64,000 bases of DNA. It comes from Oreocharis arfaki. Lineage: Eukaryota > Chordata > Aves > Passeriformes > Paramythiidae. The notes under the pieces are model-generated. The model saw only the letters and a program-made list of their open reading frames with translations, was not told where the DNA came from and ran no database searches. Of this stretch, positions 36,147-49,800 are shown piece after piece. Numbering within the stretch: position 1 is the stretch's first letter; each line of letters starts with the position of its first letter. The position numbers and the translations under genes are program-made. The stretch spans positions 2,021,222-2,085,221 of the forward strand of contig VZRR01006745.1 in assembly GCA_013398015.1 (NCBI GenBank), in the 5' to 3' direction.

Positions 36147-37956
36147 GAATGGGGAATAGGATCTTGTCCTCTATCATTCTTTTCCTAAGGTCAGAAGTTT
36201 GATTTCAGATTTTATTTGTTAGAGAAGCAGTACCTCAAATTGTTTCTTAAATTAAGCAGAGCATGTTTAGCCTTAGGGAAGTGTAGCAGTAATTTGATTT
36301 GAAGAAATTGCTTTTTCTGCCTTTACAGTTTATTTTCTATGCACTACATTTTCTTTAATTTTGTGATGGTAGTTCATTACCCTTTGCTAGGAATACCTCC
36401 ATGGGAAACAGCATAAACAGATAAAATTAGCATTATTTTTTCTATTTGTTTCTAACTGAAGATGATTCATAAATAATCTTGTAAGTGTTTGTATTTTTAA
36501 TGATTTTGCCCAGATTTTTTTATGTCTTTTTAGAGGTTTTTTCGAATATGTGGTTCTATTGAAAAGGCCATTTATTGTTATGCAGAAAGAGCAAGGCATG
36601 TACATTCAATAAAAATTCTTATTTTAGGTTAAAGAAAACAAAAATAAATAAATAAATAAATAAAATAAATAAAAACCAGCTGCTGTCCTTGCAGATAGGC
36701 AGTCTTACTGGGATTTTAAATCTCAAGTACCAAGAAAACAAACATAAGTTCTGCTTGTCAGAGTTCTTAGAGTGTGCATTATACTGTTAATTTGCATATA
36801 TTTTATTTTCAATTTTGCCTTCCATGGAAGTTTTTCTGATTAGTGTGCTGTGTCTCACAGATGACCTGAGGAAATTATGTGAAGTTTCTGTTTTTCCAGT
36901 CTCCAGAATTTCTCTCTTCAGGTGGTATCATTGTAAAGTTACATGTGTTGATTCCTTCTTTTCAGTCTGTGGTTTGTAAGAAATTGTCACACATATTTCC
37001 ATTGCTAGCTTTCTACTGTGCGGCTGCCTTTTTTCTCTTTGCAAAGAATTTATTTCTTTGTGTTAATATACAGATAAAAAAGCTCCAAATCAAAGTAGGG
37101 ATACCCCACTGCTAAAACACTCTTCTGGTTTTGAAAAACGATAATAGAACAGCATCAGTTAAAAACGTGACTTATTCATTGTAACTGTTTGTTTCTTGTT
37201 TACAAACTGTCACATGCAGAACTGGATTGCATCCTAGAAAGAAAAGTTTTTTTCTCTTGCACTTTTGCCCATGACTCACAGTGCAAAGGAAAAAAAAACG
37301 TATCTGAAATACAACAGGGAAAAGGAGAGCTAAGTAAAGATGAATTATTAGTAATTATGTCAGTATTAAACTGATAGCCTAGAATGCTTTTAATGTACTA
37401 ATGGTCTTTATGTGATTTCTTCCAGCTAAAAGATATGATTCTGATTAAAAGGTGAATCAGTGCCGCCAGATAATTCTGAGTAGCAATCAAATTATCTTGG
37501 TAGAAAATAATTAAGTGGAAAATTGCATAGTCTTGATGGGAGGGAACTATTTCAAAATTTCCTGTTTAGGATCCAGCTGGTTTTTTCTCTGGTTTCTGAA
37601 GGATCAGGTAGTTAATGATGGCAAAGATATGTTCCTTCGTGTTATCTCCATGGAGTAGGCTTAAGAACATTCATATGTTGGAGAAAAAGATGCATCACAC
37701 ATCCTGTTCTTGTAATTTCTTGATTTAAACTGTGCTAAATAAATACTATTAGAAAAGCAGTCATGCTGGGTCATATGAAAGGTCCATCGCTATCTCTTCT
37801 CCAACTGTGGCCAGTAAGAGTTACTTGAGGAAGAGAATATGGCAAAATTTAGCAGCTTTTGTGGTTAATGTAGAGAATACTAAGTAAGTAATGAAATACA
37901 GCTCATCTGAAACATTTTTCTACACAGTGATTATTCAAATGTTAAGTAAGACAACA
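36147..37956. other. AT-rich non-coding DNA
   Basis: No gene was supported. It includes the AAAT microsatellite at 36640-36675. The frame at 37189-37374 has a good acceptor-like site (cttttgcccatgactcacag) before 37281, but no matching phase or donor; see the rejected items. Confidence 0.45.
36640..36675. repeat. (AAAT)n microsatellite
   Basis: About 36 bp of aaat units with one interruption (aaataaataaataaataaataaaataaataaaa). Confidence 0.9.
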
Positions 37957-39094
37957 TGTAGTGGGTTGACCCTGGCTGGATGCCAGGTGCCCTCCAAAGC
38001 TGCTCTGTCACTCCCCTCTTCACCTGGACAAGGATGAGATAATATGATGAAAAGCTCATGGGTCAAGATAAGGACAGGGGGAGATCACTCAGTGATTATT
38101 GTCATGGGCAAAATAGACTCAACTTATGGTAAATTAGTTTATTGCCAATCAAATGAGAGGAGAATAAAGAGAAACAAAAGTAGATCTTAAAACACTTTCC
38201 CCCAACCCCTCTCATCTATCCAAGCTCCACTTCACCCTAATTTCTCTACTTTACACCCCCCAACCCTAACCCCCGGCAGAGCAGGGGCATGGAGAATGGG
38301 GGCTGTGGTCAGTTCATCATGCATTGTCTCTTCTGCTCCTTCCTTCTCAGAGGAAGGACTTCTCACGCTCTTCCCCTCCTCCAGTGGGGGTTCTCTCCCA
38401 TGGGAGACAGTCCTCCACAAACTTCTCCAACATGAATCCTCCCATGGGCTGCAGTTCTCCATGAACTGTTCCAGGTGGGTCCCTTCAGTGCGGTACAGTC
38501 AGGAAGGCTACTCCAATATGGGTCCCCAGTGGGCTCACAAGTCCTGCCAGCAAACCTGCTCCAGTGTGGGCTCCTCTCTCCACAGGCCACAGGTCCTTCC
38601 AGGAGCCTGCCCCAGCATGGGCTTCCCATGGGGTCACAGCCTCCTTTGGGCATTCCCCTGCTCCAGTGTGGGGTTCTCCAGGGGCTGCAGGTGGATCTCT
38701 GTTCTCCCACGGACGTCCAAGGGCTGGAGGAGCTTTGTTGCGTCACCATGGGCTGCATCACAGGCTGCAGGGGAATCTCTGCTCTGGCAGCTGGAGCAGC
38801 TCCTGCCCCTCCTCCTTCACTGACTTCGTGTCTGCAGAGCTGTTCCTCTCACACACTCTCACTCCTCTCTTCAGGCTGTGGTTGGCAGTAATTTTTCTGC
38901 CTTCTTAAATACGTTATCCCAGAGGCACTGCCACTGCCACTGTCACTGGTGGGCTCAGCCTTGGCTGGCAGCAGGTCCATCTTGGATCTGTCTGGCATTG
39001 TCTCTGTTGGACATGGGCAAACATCCTGGCAATTACTCACGGAAGCCACCCCTGTAGCCCCTACGAGCAAACCCTTGCCATGCAAACCCCTACA
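37957..39094 (-). mobile_element. Solo LTR, about 1.1 kb, minus strand
   Basis: The + strand starts TGTAGTGGGTTGACC and ends AAACCCCTACA, so the ends form a perfect 5-bp inverted pair (TGTAG/CTACA). On the minus strand a TATA-like ATTTAAG lies at about 38903-38911 and an AATAAA lies at 38138-38143, in the order expected of an LTR read right to left. The middle holds imperfect tandem repeats (gctccagtgtggg / ctccagg...ctgcag units, 38400-38720) that keep several frames open by chance. No internal retroviral genes are present. A related copy lies at 56842-57838. No clear target-site duplication was seen, so the ends could be off by a few bases. Confidence 0.85.
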
Positions 39095-41094
39095 GCAGTA
39101 TGATTCTTAATGATCATATAACATGATTTGGAATAGCAGTATATTTTTTGGAAGGGAGTATTAATTTCTATTTGGTAATGGTATTAATGCACTTACTGGA
39201 AAAAAATCTTGAAGGAATAGTTTTCTTCTAATGTAGATGCATCTCATAACTGAGTAGCCAGGCATTCTACTGCAGTAATGCTTATGATTAAACATCACTC
39301 AGAGGCACTGCCAACAGTGGCCATCAGTAGAATGGCATGCCATGTACATTAGGCCAGGTTTACATCTGAATGGAGTCGAAAGGAGTATAATCATAGTTCT
39401 GCCTCCTACGTATTACATACTTTATTGATTTAACAAGTCCTCATCTCCTTCAATTTCTGATTGATTTAAGGAGCAAACTACTCAACAGAGTTCTAATATT
39501 TTTGCATTTGAAGAGGATAAAATGTAAGAATATAAGGCAGTACATAAAATACACTTTTACAGCTAATGCTCATAAGACAATCATGTAAGTTAGCAGTTTT
39601 GTATCATTTGCGTTTAGTGTCTTTTAAAAAGCTGTATCTGCCCTACAAAAATGGATGAGACCATTTCCTAGAATATATTAAGAGATGAATCAGTTTGAGA
39701 TATAAATAACTAGGAGACAAGTCCTTTGAAAGCCTGTTTTTGTAACCACCTCTTTTTCTATTTGTCTTTTCAGACAATGTGAGATTCTGTGGGACATACT
39801 GTGTTAATTAGATGTAGGGTTTTGTGGAAAATACATTCTGGTTTAGAAATGCAAATAGGCTTTCTGTAACAGTACAAATATCCAGTAAGAAATGACTTGT
39901 TATATGATAGTGATCAGAAAAAAGAAAACATTTAAACTCTGAAAAGGTTGGCTGATTTCTCATTTAACTACCAATACAGAGAGACCAAGTTATTGGATAA
40001 ATACTACTTTGTGTTCGTAGCATAACTGTTTATCAGTTACATCTCGGGTTGTTAACCCAGTATTTCTATATAGATATGTCACATCAACCAAGCTATTGTG
40101 ATATGGAAATTGTTTTGGTTGTAATTTAAGCAAAAAAAATCAGTCAGGGTGGATGTTACAGTTATTTCATCAATGTTCTTGCAAGGAGAAAACATATTTC
40201 TAGAAAATAAATAGAGTTCATGGTTTTTCTCCTTCTCTGCATGATTAAATTGGTCGGTGAGAACTTTTGGCACAAACATATAAGAAATAATTAATTTAAA
40301 TACAAGTAGAGGATGCTGTCTGCATTTTTCCACCATGTTCCAATCTTGTTTTGATAAAAACCATAATTAAAACTATGTGCCAGCTGCGAGAGAATGAGAC
40401 ACTCAGTGAAGGCATCCATGAAAGCTATGGGTTTGTTACAAATCCACAGTTAAAAGAAATAGGAACATTTCTTTAGGAATTAATTTCTTTAGGACATAGT
40501 CCAGTGATCAATCATGGTTTAATAAAGTAGAAAGTTGTCACATTGTACAATCATCCCAGCCCAGATAAAAGAGTTATCTGTATTAACATATAAACTCAAC
40601 TGAACACGTCAGCCTTGTACACAATAATTTACAGGCATTTATAGGGCCCTTTATAAGGGATACAAGGCTGAGTTAGCAAATGTTACATATAGTATACAGT
40701 CTGTACTAAAAAAATGGATCAAACTATTTTGTAGGTATATTGGCCATCATAAGACAAGGATAATTCCTGAAGAGCAGGTCTCAGTGATGGCAGCAATATT
40801 CCTTATAGTTATGTATATTCCAGAGATGTGCTTATTATTTCATTTTATTTCAAAACAAAAATAGATAGAGATAACTTCTGTAAAACTAGAAGACTTGGTT
40901 AATTCATTTGTTCATTAATTCATTCAGGCCTTCTAAAATTTTCAGTTTTCTTCAGCACAGTTAGAGGTACTTGAGTCTTTGGCTTGTCCCTCACCTACTA
41001 GGAGCCCCATTTTCTCCATTAGACCAACACAGATCATGAGTTGCCCTGGCTGCAGGCTTGACCAAGTGTGGTAGTAGATGGAATAATTTTCACT
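39095..41094. other. AT-rich non-coding DNA
   Basis: No gene or repeat was recognised in this 2-kb stretch. Confidence 0.5.
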
Positions 41095-41560
41095 AGCTGA
41101 TGGACAACTTTTGCACAAGATGTGTGCTCACTCCTGGCAGATGTCCTGCATGCCACAGTTGCACGGCGGGCTCACCCAGAAAGTGCCAGGTCCTTCAGGA
41201 CCAAGCAGTCTCCCTTCTTTTGCTCCTGTCAGCCTCCACGCTGCCACCATCAGTCACATCCTGTGATCCTGAGGCTTGCCCTGGCTGCCTGGCTCCTGGA
41301 GCAGTGCCTGCTTGCCAGTCTGGTCCGTGCACATGGAGGTCACAGTGACTGAGATCCCTCTGGGAGCACCCGCTGCGTGTTAATGCAAAGATCACCAGCC
41401 TGTCTGAGGGTAAAAGGACTGGGGATTTCTGCAGTGAATAGCAGTCTTGCACATCCCAAGAAAAGGAGTGCAAGAATAAAGTACTGTAAGTGGAGACTGC
41501 TGTGGAGGGCTGGGGAAAGGTTACAGTGTCACACAGCCCTGGCTGCTACAGTGGTTGTAT
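41095..41560. other. GC-rich patch with cysteine-rich open frames, unclassified
   Basis: Composition changes sharply from the AT-rich surroundings. Overlapping open frames at 41100-41348 and 41122-41352 (+) and 41195-41473 (-) exist. The first is rich in cysteine and proline (NFCTRCVLTPGRCPACHSC). I recognise no family, and several frames being open at once points to composition rather than selection. It could be an old LTR or gene fragment. Confidence 0.4.
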
Positions 41561-44500
41561 TTTTCTGTGAAAGGCACAAAGGGTATGTGGAGAAGACTCA
41601 TAATGACGAGAAATGTGGTACATGTTAAGAACAGAGTTTGAAAATAAACCAGCATCAGTGCATTGTGACCATGACCAAAACTCCAGGAACAAGGAAGGAA
41701 TATATTTCTGATTATATGGTATACATGCAGAGTGTCCTGGACTTGCTGGCCTAGGAGCACGTCTGCGTAAACAGGAACTTCACAGGTGCCAGCCATTATT
41801 AGGCCTTTCTCAGATAGTATTGGCTACAGCTGTGTCAAAAGGATGATCACCGTGTGCTAAGGACATCCTGGTCTTGTGGGTCCTCGCTGTACTTCTTGGG
41901 TAACTTTCTATGTGATGAAAGGGGCAGGACTTTAGAGGCGCGCTGCTCAAGTGAGAGGAGTTGAGCAGCCGTGGCATCTGCTGTGTCTTCTCTTATGTTC
42001 CAAATGTCCTGAAAGCACATTTTGTCTTTCTCTAAAGACATATCAGATGGTTTTGGCTGCTGCTTTTTCAGAGGAGGTCATTGTAGAGAAAGCAGACAGC
42101 AGCAGAAAAATTATTGTTCTCTCTCTAATTCCACAGCCTTTTATTTTGTTTCTTAGAGTGTTCCTACATTTTAAAACAGAGAGTTGCCCTGTTTTCCCAA
42201 GTGATTTCCTCTGCTGCCTTTTTTTTTTTTCTTGAGTTGCTCAGAGGGTGAGGAATGGCAGGGACAGACTGCCACAACCCCTCAACAGTGACTCTCCAAG
42301 GGAGGCTGGGTGTTTTTGATAGATAAGGGCTGTGGGAGAGATAAAAACAGACTGCAGTCTTCTCTCTGTAGTCCTCTGAAGTACATGCCCCTTACTACCT
42401 GACATGCTCCTTTTCACCTTTTTCCCCACATGTAAAGCCCTTTTTTTGTTGATTCCTTTGACTGGGTCCTCCAACTTTTATCTTCTTCCCTGCCTTTCTC
42501 CCAATCCTATGTGCTTCCTGTTCTTCCTAAATATCAGAAGTCTGATGGAGGTCCTATGCAGAGTAACTTCAAGTTTGTGCAGTTATACTGATATAAATGT
42601 CATTATATTGAAAATAAGGGCCCTTGCACTCCTAATTTACTAAATCTTGCTTTCCATAAGTGATTTGTTGGTGTTATGGGCTGGTTTTTTAAAATGTAGT
42701 AGGTTATTTTAACAGATTCCAAGCCTACAAACTCCTCTAAATGAATCAGTCTCTAGAAACAAAATTATTATGCTTCTAGATCAGCTACAGAGGAATCTTT
42801 CTCCCTTGATGATAGGGCAGGTTAAAATCCTGACCTAAACCAGATTTCTGAAGTTGATACACCAGTTATATGAGATGGGATGAGTCAAGCTGATAATCTC
42901 CTCAGAGACTGGCCAAGATCTATTCCAGAAGTAGCTGTGCTTTTTTATACCCTACTGAGAATCTGCTTCAATTTTTCATACTTTAATGGTTAGTATCCCT
43001 TTAGTTTACTGTCTGATTTTATGTGTTCTGTTTCTACCTGTTGTTTTTGCTCCAGCATTGTTCATTAGCCTAAACTGCTATTGCACTTTTGCAGTGTTTA
43101 CTCTCTTTTATATTTATAGACATACATTACCTTTATGGGGACAAGTAAGTGCCTGTTCCATTTTCTGCCTCAACCTTTACTTTGCCACACTAACCCAGCC
43201 AAGTTCTGTCAGTCACCTTTTAATAGATAGGCTTTAGAGCCTTTATATCATCTTGGTGACCTTTCTTTTCTTCTGTCCTAATTTGAAAGACTCTTCCTTG
43301 AATGTAGGTGACCTGTCTTCTGTGCATATGAGATTTTACTACTACCTTAAAATATTCTCTTTAATCCAGTGCTCCTAAGATCAGAGTTGCCTTTTCTGGG
43401 CATTATTCCACCAGAGGATGAGTGTGCTTGTATTGACTTGCCTGACTGGCTTAAATATTGCTAGTAGTGTAGCCACAGGCACACAGTGTTCATTAAAAGC
43501 TGAAAAAGCTAACTCAAAATCATGGGGAAATATTTAAGAGCTATCTCACACAGCTCTGCCTGCTGCCACAGTTACCAGGGCTGCATTACGTCAGCTGGCT
43601 ATAAACTGGATAGCGCAGGTATAAATGCCTAAAGTTATCATTTTTACAGATCCCAGTGATAGTTCTTCACTATTAACCCTCATCTTTCACTACTAATCCG
43701 TTAGTGGTTTACTTTTTGTTCTCTTTTCTCCATCAGCCAGACTTTAGGGCTATAAAGCCTGTTTTGATTAGGGCCAAAACTGTACATGCAGACCTTAACA
43801 ATATATACTTACAGAAATTAAGATAGTGACGGTGTGAACAGTACTTCTTGATTCACCTTCATTTTGCAAGTTTCCTTCCTAGGCAGATCTTAGCTTTCTC
43901 ATCTCTTCTACCTTGTTGTGATCTTCTTGTGTTTAGCAGAGTCAAGCTGATGCAGAAATAAGACAGCAGGGCACAGCCTGCTACATGGCTGGTTAAATAC
44001 ATAGTAGGTTCTACCTTGTGTTCCTTTGAGGTGATAGCATCTGTTCAAGTACACATTCCCTATTTATCAGGGGCAGTTTTATCCATTTCAACACGGAGAG
44101 TCACTGCTAGAATTTGTTTGAAGCTGGCTGAATGCTATGGGCATGTGATAAATTTTAGGGATACCATCAGCTGAGTCTTTCCTGTCAGCTATACATTGTG
44201 TTCCCCCGCATGCTGTCCCTAGCATTTGTTTGATCTCAGAGTGAGCCTGTTCAGAAATTTACAAATAAGGAAGAAAAAAAAGAGAATTGTCTTCCAGTAC
44301 CAGCTGAGCTCCTTAAACTGTCTTAACGTGGAGTCAAATGGATAACACAGCACACATGATGGGAGCAATGCAAGCAGAGGTGCAGTCTGACACTGGTCCT
44401 CTGAGCCGCAGCTGATGCTTAGCACAGCCAAACCACACTGAAGGAGCACAGCTGAAGTTTTGTAATTTCTGTGTGGATAGATCACAAGGCACATACTCCT

Positions 44501-46429
44501 TACCTGAAAATGTTTTTCAAGAAACACAAGTGTTTGACAAGACACTGTTCCTATGATTACAGATTGTTTTGAATAGTCTGCAGAATGTCCATTTGGTCAC
44601 AAGATGTGAGCAATGCTGACCTTGATTGGAGAGAATTGACACTAGTAACAACTTAGCATCCACACCCCTGAGATCTCCTTTCATTATGAAAAAGAGACTT
44701 CTTGCTCTATTTCATTAAAAGAATCTTCGCTATACATGCATGCATTTCATTTTATATTCAGTTCACTGGCTTGAATACAGAGAAGATAAAAATGTGATTC
44801 AGTGAAAGCATTAGTAAGAATATGTAAAAATGTTTTTAGTTAAGTAGAGATAGATGACTACTGAATAGTTATGTTAGAAAAATTCACAGTCTTATTGCAT
44901 AATGTGAAACTCTCTTCAAGTCACAGGAAATAGCTCTCAAAATTATGGAAAAAAAAAAGACTTTTTTTCCTTCTGTTTAATCAGCTTTTTGATGTAAAGC
45001 CAACACCTTTCACTCCATTAAAAAAAAAAATCTGCTATTCTAGAGTATAAAACATGGACTAGTGGTACTATTATGGGTGCAGTTTATGTTGAAGGGATAT
45101 TAGGTTTCCCTTGGAAAAAAAAATCATGGGCAATAAGCATTGAAAAGGAGCCACAACAACCTGTAGAGTATGTAGCTGATGCTCCCAATTATTCTTTTTC
45201 TGCTGCTGCATTCCTACACTCCAGAGCACACCTCTCACCTTTACAGCCATCACACTCCAAACATTGCTTGCACTGAAGAGAATCACTGTTTTGCCTGAAG
45301 CAAGGAACACAAGTGTTGCAAAACTGACTCCTCCTCTAATGGGGTGAGCATGTACAAGTACACAGAGTTGTATTTCTCCCAGAGCTGCCAGGCTGAATAT
45401 TTTGCAGTCAGAGCTCTAAAGCTTACAGGCTTTTTCTTTGTTTATCTTTCTTTTGGGTCTTTCCCCCCTCTTTCTTTCTGGATTTTTTCCTGTTTTAAAT
45501 ACATGAGAAACTCTTTGAAACGCTGGATTTTCAAGTCCTTTTTCAGGAAGCATTCATAAGCTGGCATGGGTCAACATATATTTCATTACCAGGCAAAAGT
45601 AAGTACTGCAGTTAAATCTGTTCCTACTGTATGTTTACCTTAGTATAAAGGGTTTGATGTTGTATGAAGGACAAAGTAGACTGTAGTTCTGTTAACAGAA
45701 ATTAAAAACTTACAAAAATAGGTAAAAGCAGTTCAGCTTAATATGGTATGCTAAATATCATGTGGCTCACAGTCAGAGAAAGAAAAAAAGCATTTTTACT
45801 TGTAAGTCAGTGATCTCTCTTTTAAAATATTGAAATAAGCTGTGGACACAGAGATGCCACTCCTTCTGTATGGTTTTTTTTAAGTGACAGTTGGACTGTG
45901 TTTATTATTTTGAAGCATTTTTAGTCCGCTTGGTAGTAATCTCATTGTATTACTGCTTTATATCATTTATGTTCACTAAATTCACCTTATTTTTGTTATT
46001 CATTAATGAAAATATCCTCCTGGAACTCCCATAACTGCCATATCTCCCACTGTCTGATGTTCTCTAGCTATTATTTTATTCTTCCTGTGTTACCCTCTCT
46101 TGTGTCTGCACATACATTCACTAGTTATCAGATTCTGTTTTGTGTTATTATTTTCAGAATGTGTTGGTATTGGCATAGACTGGCAGTGAAAGGCTAAAGG
46201 GAAATGGATCTCAAAGAGAAGGGAGAGAAGGGCTGGTAAATGAGCTGGCAAGGAGTAAAGAAAACGATGTGCTTTGATCCAAAGAGCATTTTTTAGCTAT
46301 TTTTTCCTGCATTTTATTGAAACGCCGTACTGTCAACATCTGTAATATTTTCACTGTTCCAGCAGTCACCTGGGAATTCATTAGTACCCTGAGAATGAAT
46401 ACAGTTTCCCTTGCTATGAGTTCCCTCTA
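41561..46429. other. AT-rich non-coding DNA
   Basis: No supported gene and no recognisable mobile element. The longest frames (42404-42643 +, 44219-44545 - and 45071-45310 -) have no convincing start, splice or family context. Confidence 0.5.
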
Positions 46430-46870
46430 GAGTGCGCAGCAGCCTGCGAGACAGTTGTGTGGATTCTGTGTCCGTGTTAGCAGCATAAGATTTCTGCTGC
46501 AGAAATGCTGTGCTGCAGCTATCAGTCTTTTCTTCTTTTGAGAGTTGGCTTGCTTTGGTTGAGCTGCACTAGGCACTCCCCCAAGGCAGGCAGATGGATT
46601 GCCCAGGCAGCGAGCAAGTTTAGCAAGTAATGCTCGAACGCCTGTGTACGGAAAGCAGCCATTTACCATGTGCACCTTTCGCAGCTCCAAGCATCCACAG
46701 CGAGTCTGCAGCGTGACTGCACGTCCGGCTCCTGTGGCAAAGTAGAGCCTAGTCAAAGTCCTGCACAAGGACTAACCTAAATTCCCACTGTGGCTTGGAG
46801 AACGCAGACCGTGCAGGGAAACAAAAGCTGGAGAAATTGAGTTAGCGTAAAGCCAGCAAGGAGCGAAAAA
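46430..46870. other. CpG-enriched patch, possible conserved promoter or untranslated exon
   Basis: By eye count there are about 17 CpG dinucleotides in roughly 440 bp (for example in gtgcgcagcagcctgcgag, ctcgaacgcctg and gactgcacgtccggctcc), while neighbouring kilobases have very few. It is not part of any repeat that I recognise. A minus-strand open frame (46427-46768) covers it, but the reading shows no known domain. Possible explanations are a small promoter, a first exon or a conserved regulatory element. Confidence 0.4.
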
Positions 46871-49800
46871 TGGATGGGTAATCCTAGAATTTGCTGTTGT
46901 TGTTGTTAAAATTGATCTGGAAATCTGCCAGACTAAATTTTTATGTCAAAGATGTGATGCTTTGAAACGGCAGGTTTTCCAGTGGACTGAACTGAGTAGG
47001 ATAGTTCAGTCTCAGAATTTTCATCTTTATTTTTCCAAAGGGCTTCTAAGTTTTTAAGCTATTTCCACTGTTCTGTCATTTTTTGTTGCTCAGCAAAATA
47101 TACCCTTTTAATGTGTCAAGTGTTCACGGCTCCAGCTGCAATTATCACCCATAGCAAGTGAAGCTCAGCTATCAGAAACAGGGTGGTTGGGAACAAAGGG
47201 GGCTTTTGAAAGCTCTGGCCTTCCTTTAGAGATTGTGGAAGTTTGAGTTCCGCACCTTCGTTATGGCAGTGAAGCAAATGGAGTTCAGCCACTTCATTCA
47301 ACTGTATCACGATTTGAGTTGAAACCTCTGTTCTCCCAGATGGTTTTCTTCTCCAGAATCAGACACAGGTTAATTACAGACTCAAAGAACACTAGAAATA
47401 CTTTGTTCCTACCACCTCTTTCGTTTGTCTTGTTTGAAACTAATAATCTGGTATTTCCAGACACTCAAATTTACAAACTCCAAGTTTTATATATGTACCT
47501 GCATGTACATATCAATACACTTTTTATACTTCAGGCAGGATTTTTTAGAGTTTTGTCACAAACTGAAAACCTTAGTTTTCTGTGGCTTCAGCACCACTTT
47601 TGGTTCCCATTTATTTCTTAAGTACAGCTGCCTTTCAGAGAGGTTGTAGGGTTGCTTCACAAGGTAAGATCAAAGGGCAACTCAGTCTATACCCTAAGTT
47701 TTTGTTTGTACTCATGAATTGGACTAATCTAATGCTCTAATAACTTCACTTAGAAAGACTTCCTGATTGAACTTTTCCTGACTGTTCTCTTACAGTTTTG
47801 GGGAGATGCCTTGTTTGGTCTCCACTCTTGTTTATCTGTGATTGCTATCTCCTCAGCCTAGCTCTAAATTAAAAATCTCCTGTCACATGAGTGTGTACTT
47901 AGGCTGCATAAACTTAGTTCATTTGAGGCTGATCTTAACCCTTTTGAAGAGCCAGCTCATGTTATTTTAATATAATTTATTCATTGGTCAGCTGTAGCTG
48001 TACCTATTCTGCAATCCTCATCTCACCCTGTTATCACTGTGGATCAATTTAATGAAACATTATGAAGTCAAGGGTGCAGGGTTTTTTACAAGGTAAATAA
48101 TGAGAGAAGGAAGGTTTCTAACTGTGTCTTTTCTATCTTTTATATTGCCTGGTCTCACTGAAGAGGTAATGACCTTGTTCTGAGACCTTGCTTCATCTAT
48201 CACAGATAGATACAGGTTGGTAGTGGTTCTACTTAACATGAACTTTAATCTTATAAACTTACTTGTTAAAAAAACTTTCATGTCCAGTGTATTTGCAAAC
48301 ACTTTGTAGCCCTAAAACTTTTTAACTTCCAGTAGAGCCACTGGTAATTCCCCTGCTTGCAGCGTATACCTGCCAAGTGCAGCTGTGGCTCTGCCTGACC
48401 CTTCCTTTACTGCATGTACCCCCCCATACCTAGCAGCAGCATGTGACCAAGCAAACAGAGTTGTTTTCTTTTCCTGCTCCACTCCAAATTAGTGAATTAA
48501 AAACAAGGAAAGAATGAACGTTCAAAATAAACATTAAAATATCTTTGCTGCTCAGGATTGTATTTAGGTTGAGTCCTCTTGCCATTGTATATAGATTATC
48601 ATTATGATCCCTCTAGATTTACAGGTAATGATCTCTGAAAAGATCTCATTCAGCATATTTGTTACATCTGATATAATTTGTTTTCTTTGTCTTGAGAAAT
48701 TTTCTAATCTCCTGAATTTCAAACCCCTTACAACCTGAGGTAACCTAAGGTTTTTGGCATGGCAATTCTCTTTCCAAATTCATTGTTCCCTCAGGGCAAA
48801 GTCATTCCATATTAACAGTACTTTTAAATTGTCACATTTCCACTTCTGGTGAACATGTGATACGTAACATTCCCTGTGAGCAAGTATGTACTGGTTCATA
48901 AAAACAGTCAATAAACTTGGCACTGATAATTTCTGAAAACTTTCAGACGTCTTAACTGGAGCAAGAACAATGAGGAGCAATCATGATATAAAAATGGAGG
49001 GTTTAGAATTCACCACAGATCATCTGTTTGATGAATAGCACGTTTTGGATGCTGTTGTATGGTGTGATCCTTCTTTCTTGGATGAAACAGGAGATAGTCT
49101 TTGGAAAAGCAAAGATTACTTGTAGCCAAATCTACATCTGCTCTCAGTCTCATCCAAAAATTAGATTGCTGCTGTTGCTGTTTCTTCACCCCTAAACATT
49201 TGCTGGTAAATCATGAGAGTTCAAGAAAGCCAATCCAAAAAGAGTAGGCTTTTCGTTCAGGAGATTCCTTTTACTTAATCTTGGTGCAAAGAGAAAATAA
49301 AGAACAATTCACTTCAGTGATTACGGGGGAAATTCTGTCTACCTTACAAAAGGTAGGTGAGTCATGGTTTTGTGAATACAGAATAAAAATAGGAAAAAAT
49401 AGAAGGTATGTACTTTAGTTAAGAATGAAGATTAGTCTTTAAAACATCAATATATAAATTACTTATTTAGATGGAAGCGTTTAGCGGAACTACTAAGCTA
49501 CCAGGTTCAGTGATAAAGTGTGGGCATCTGAAGTTAGGATGCTCATGTAGCCCCTTTGTTTTAAGTAACAATATAAAGTATTTTTGTTGAGATAAGGTAA
49601 TTGGGTGTGATCATACTATTTTGTCTTAACGTAAAGAAGACAAAAAATAGTTTCTTGTCTATTTGTCACTCAAGGTATGTCTTCTAATCTTCTCTTCAGG
49701 AAAAGCCCTACATCATGTGACTTGTATCATCTCTGTATCCTAATCATCATATAACTGCGTAGCCTAAGTAATGCCAAATTACCCCAAACTCCCTGTAATT

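Noticed and set aside
35032..36159. Very long open frames (about 280-350 codons) across this region
   Set aside because: They run through 646 undetermined bases and exist only because N codons cannot be stops.
37281..37374. Stretch after a strong acceptor as a terminal exon
   Set aside because: The open frame needs a phase 0 start, while the last supported exon ends in phase 2, and the phase-correct frame hits a stop at once. It also contains a run of nine A.
38296..38908. Long frames of 110-175 codons, and similar ones at 57112-57956
   Set aside because: They fall in the tandem sub-repeats of two related LTRs, and both strands are open over the same bases.
47622..47662. Short exon-like stretch with donor acaag/gtaaga, and a similar one at 49335-49369
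   Set aside because: They are phase-compatible but only 41 and 35 bp long, with no coding character; this is expected by chance in so much sequence.
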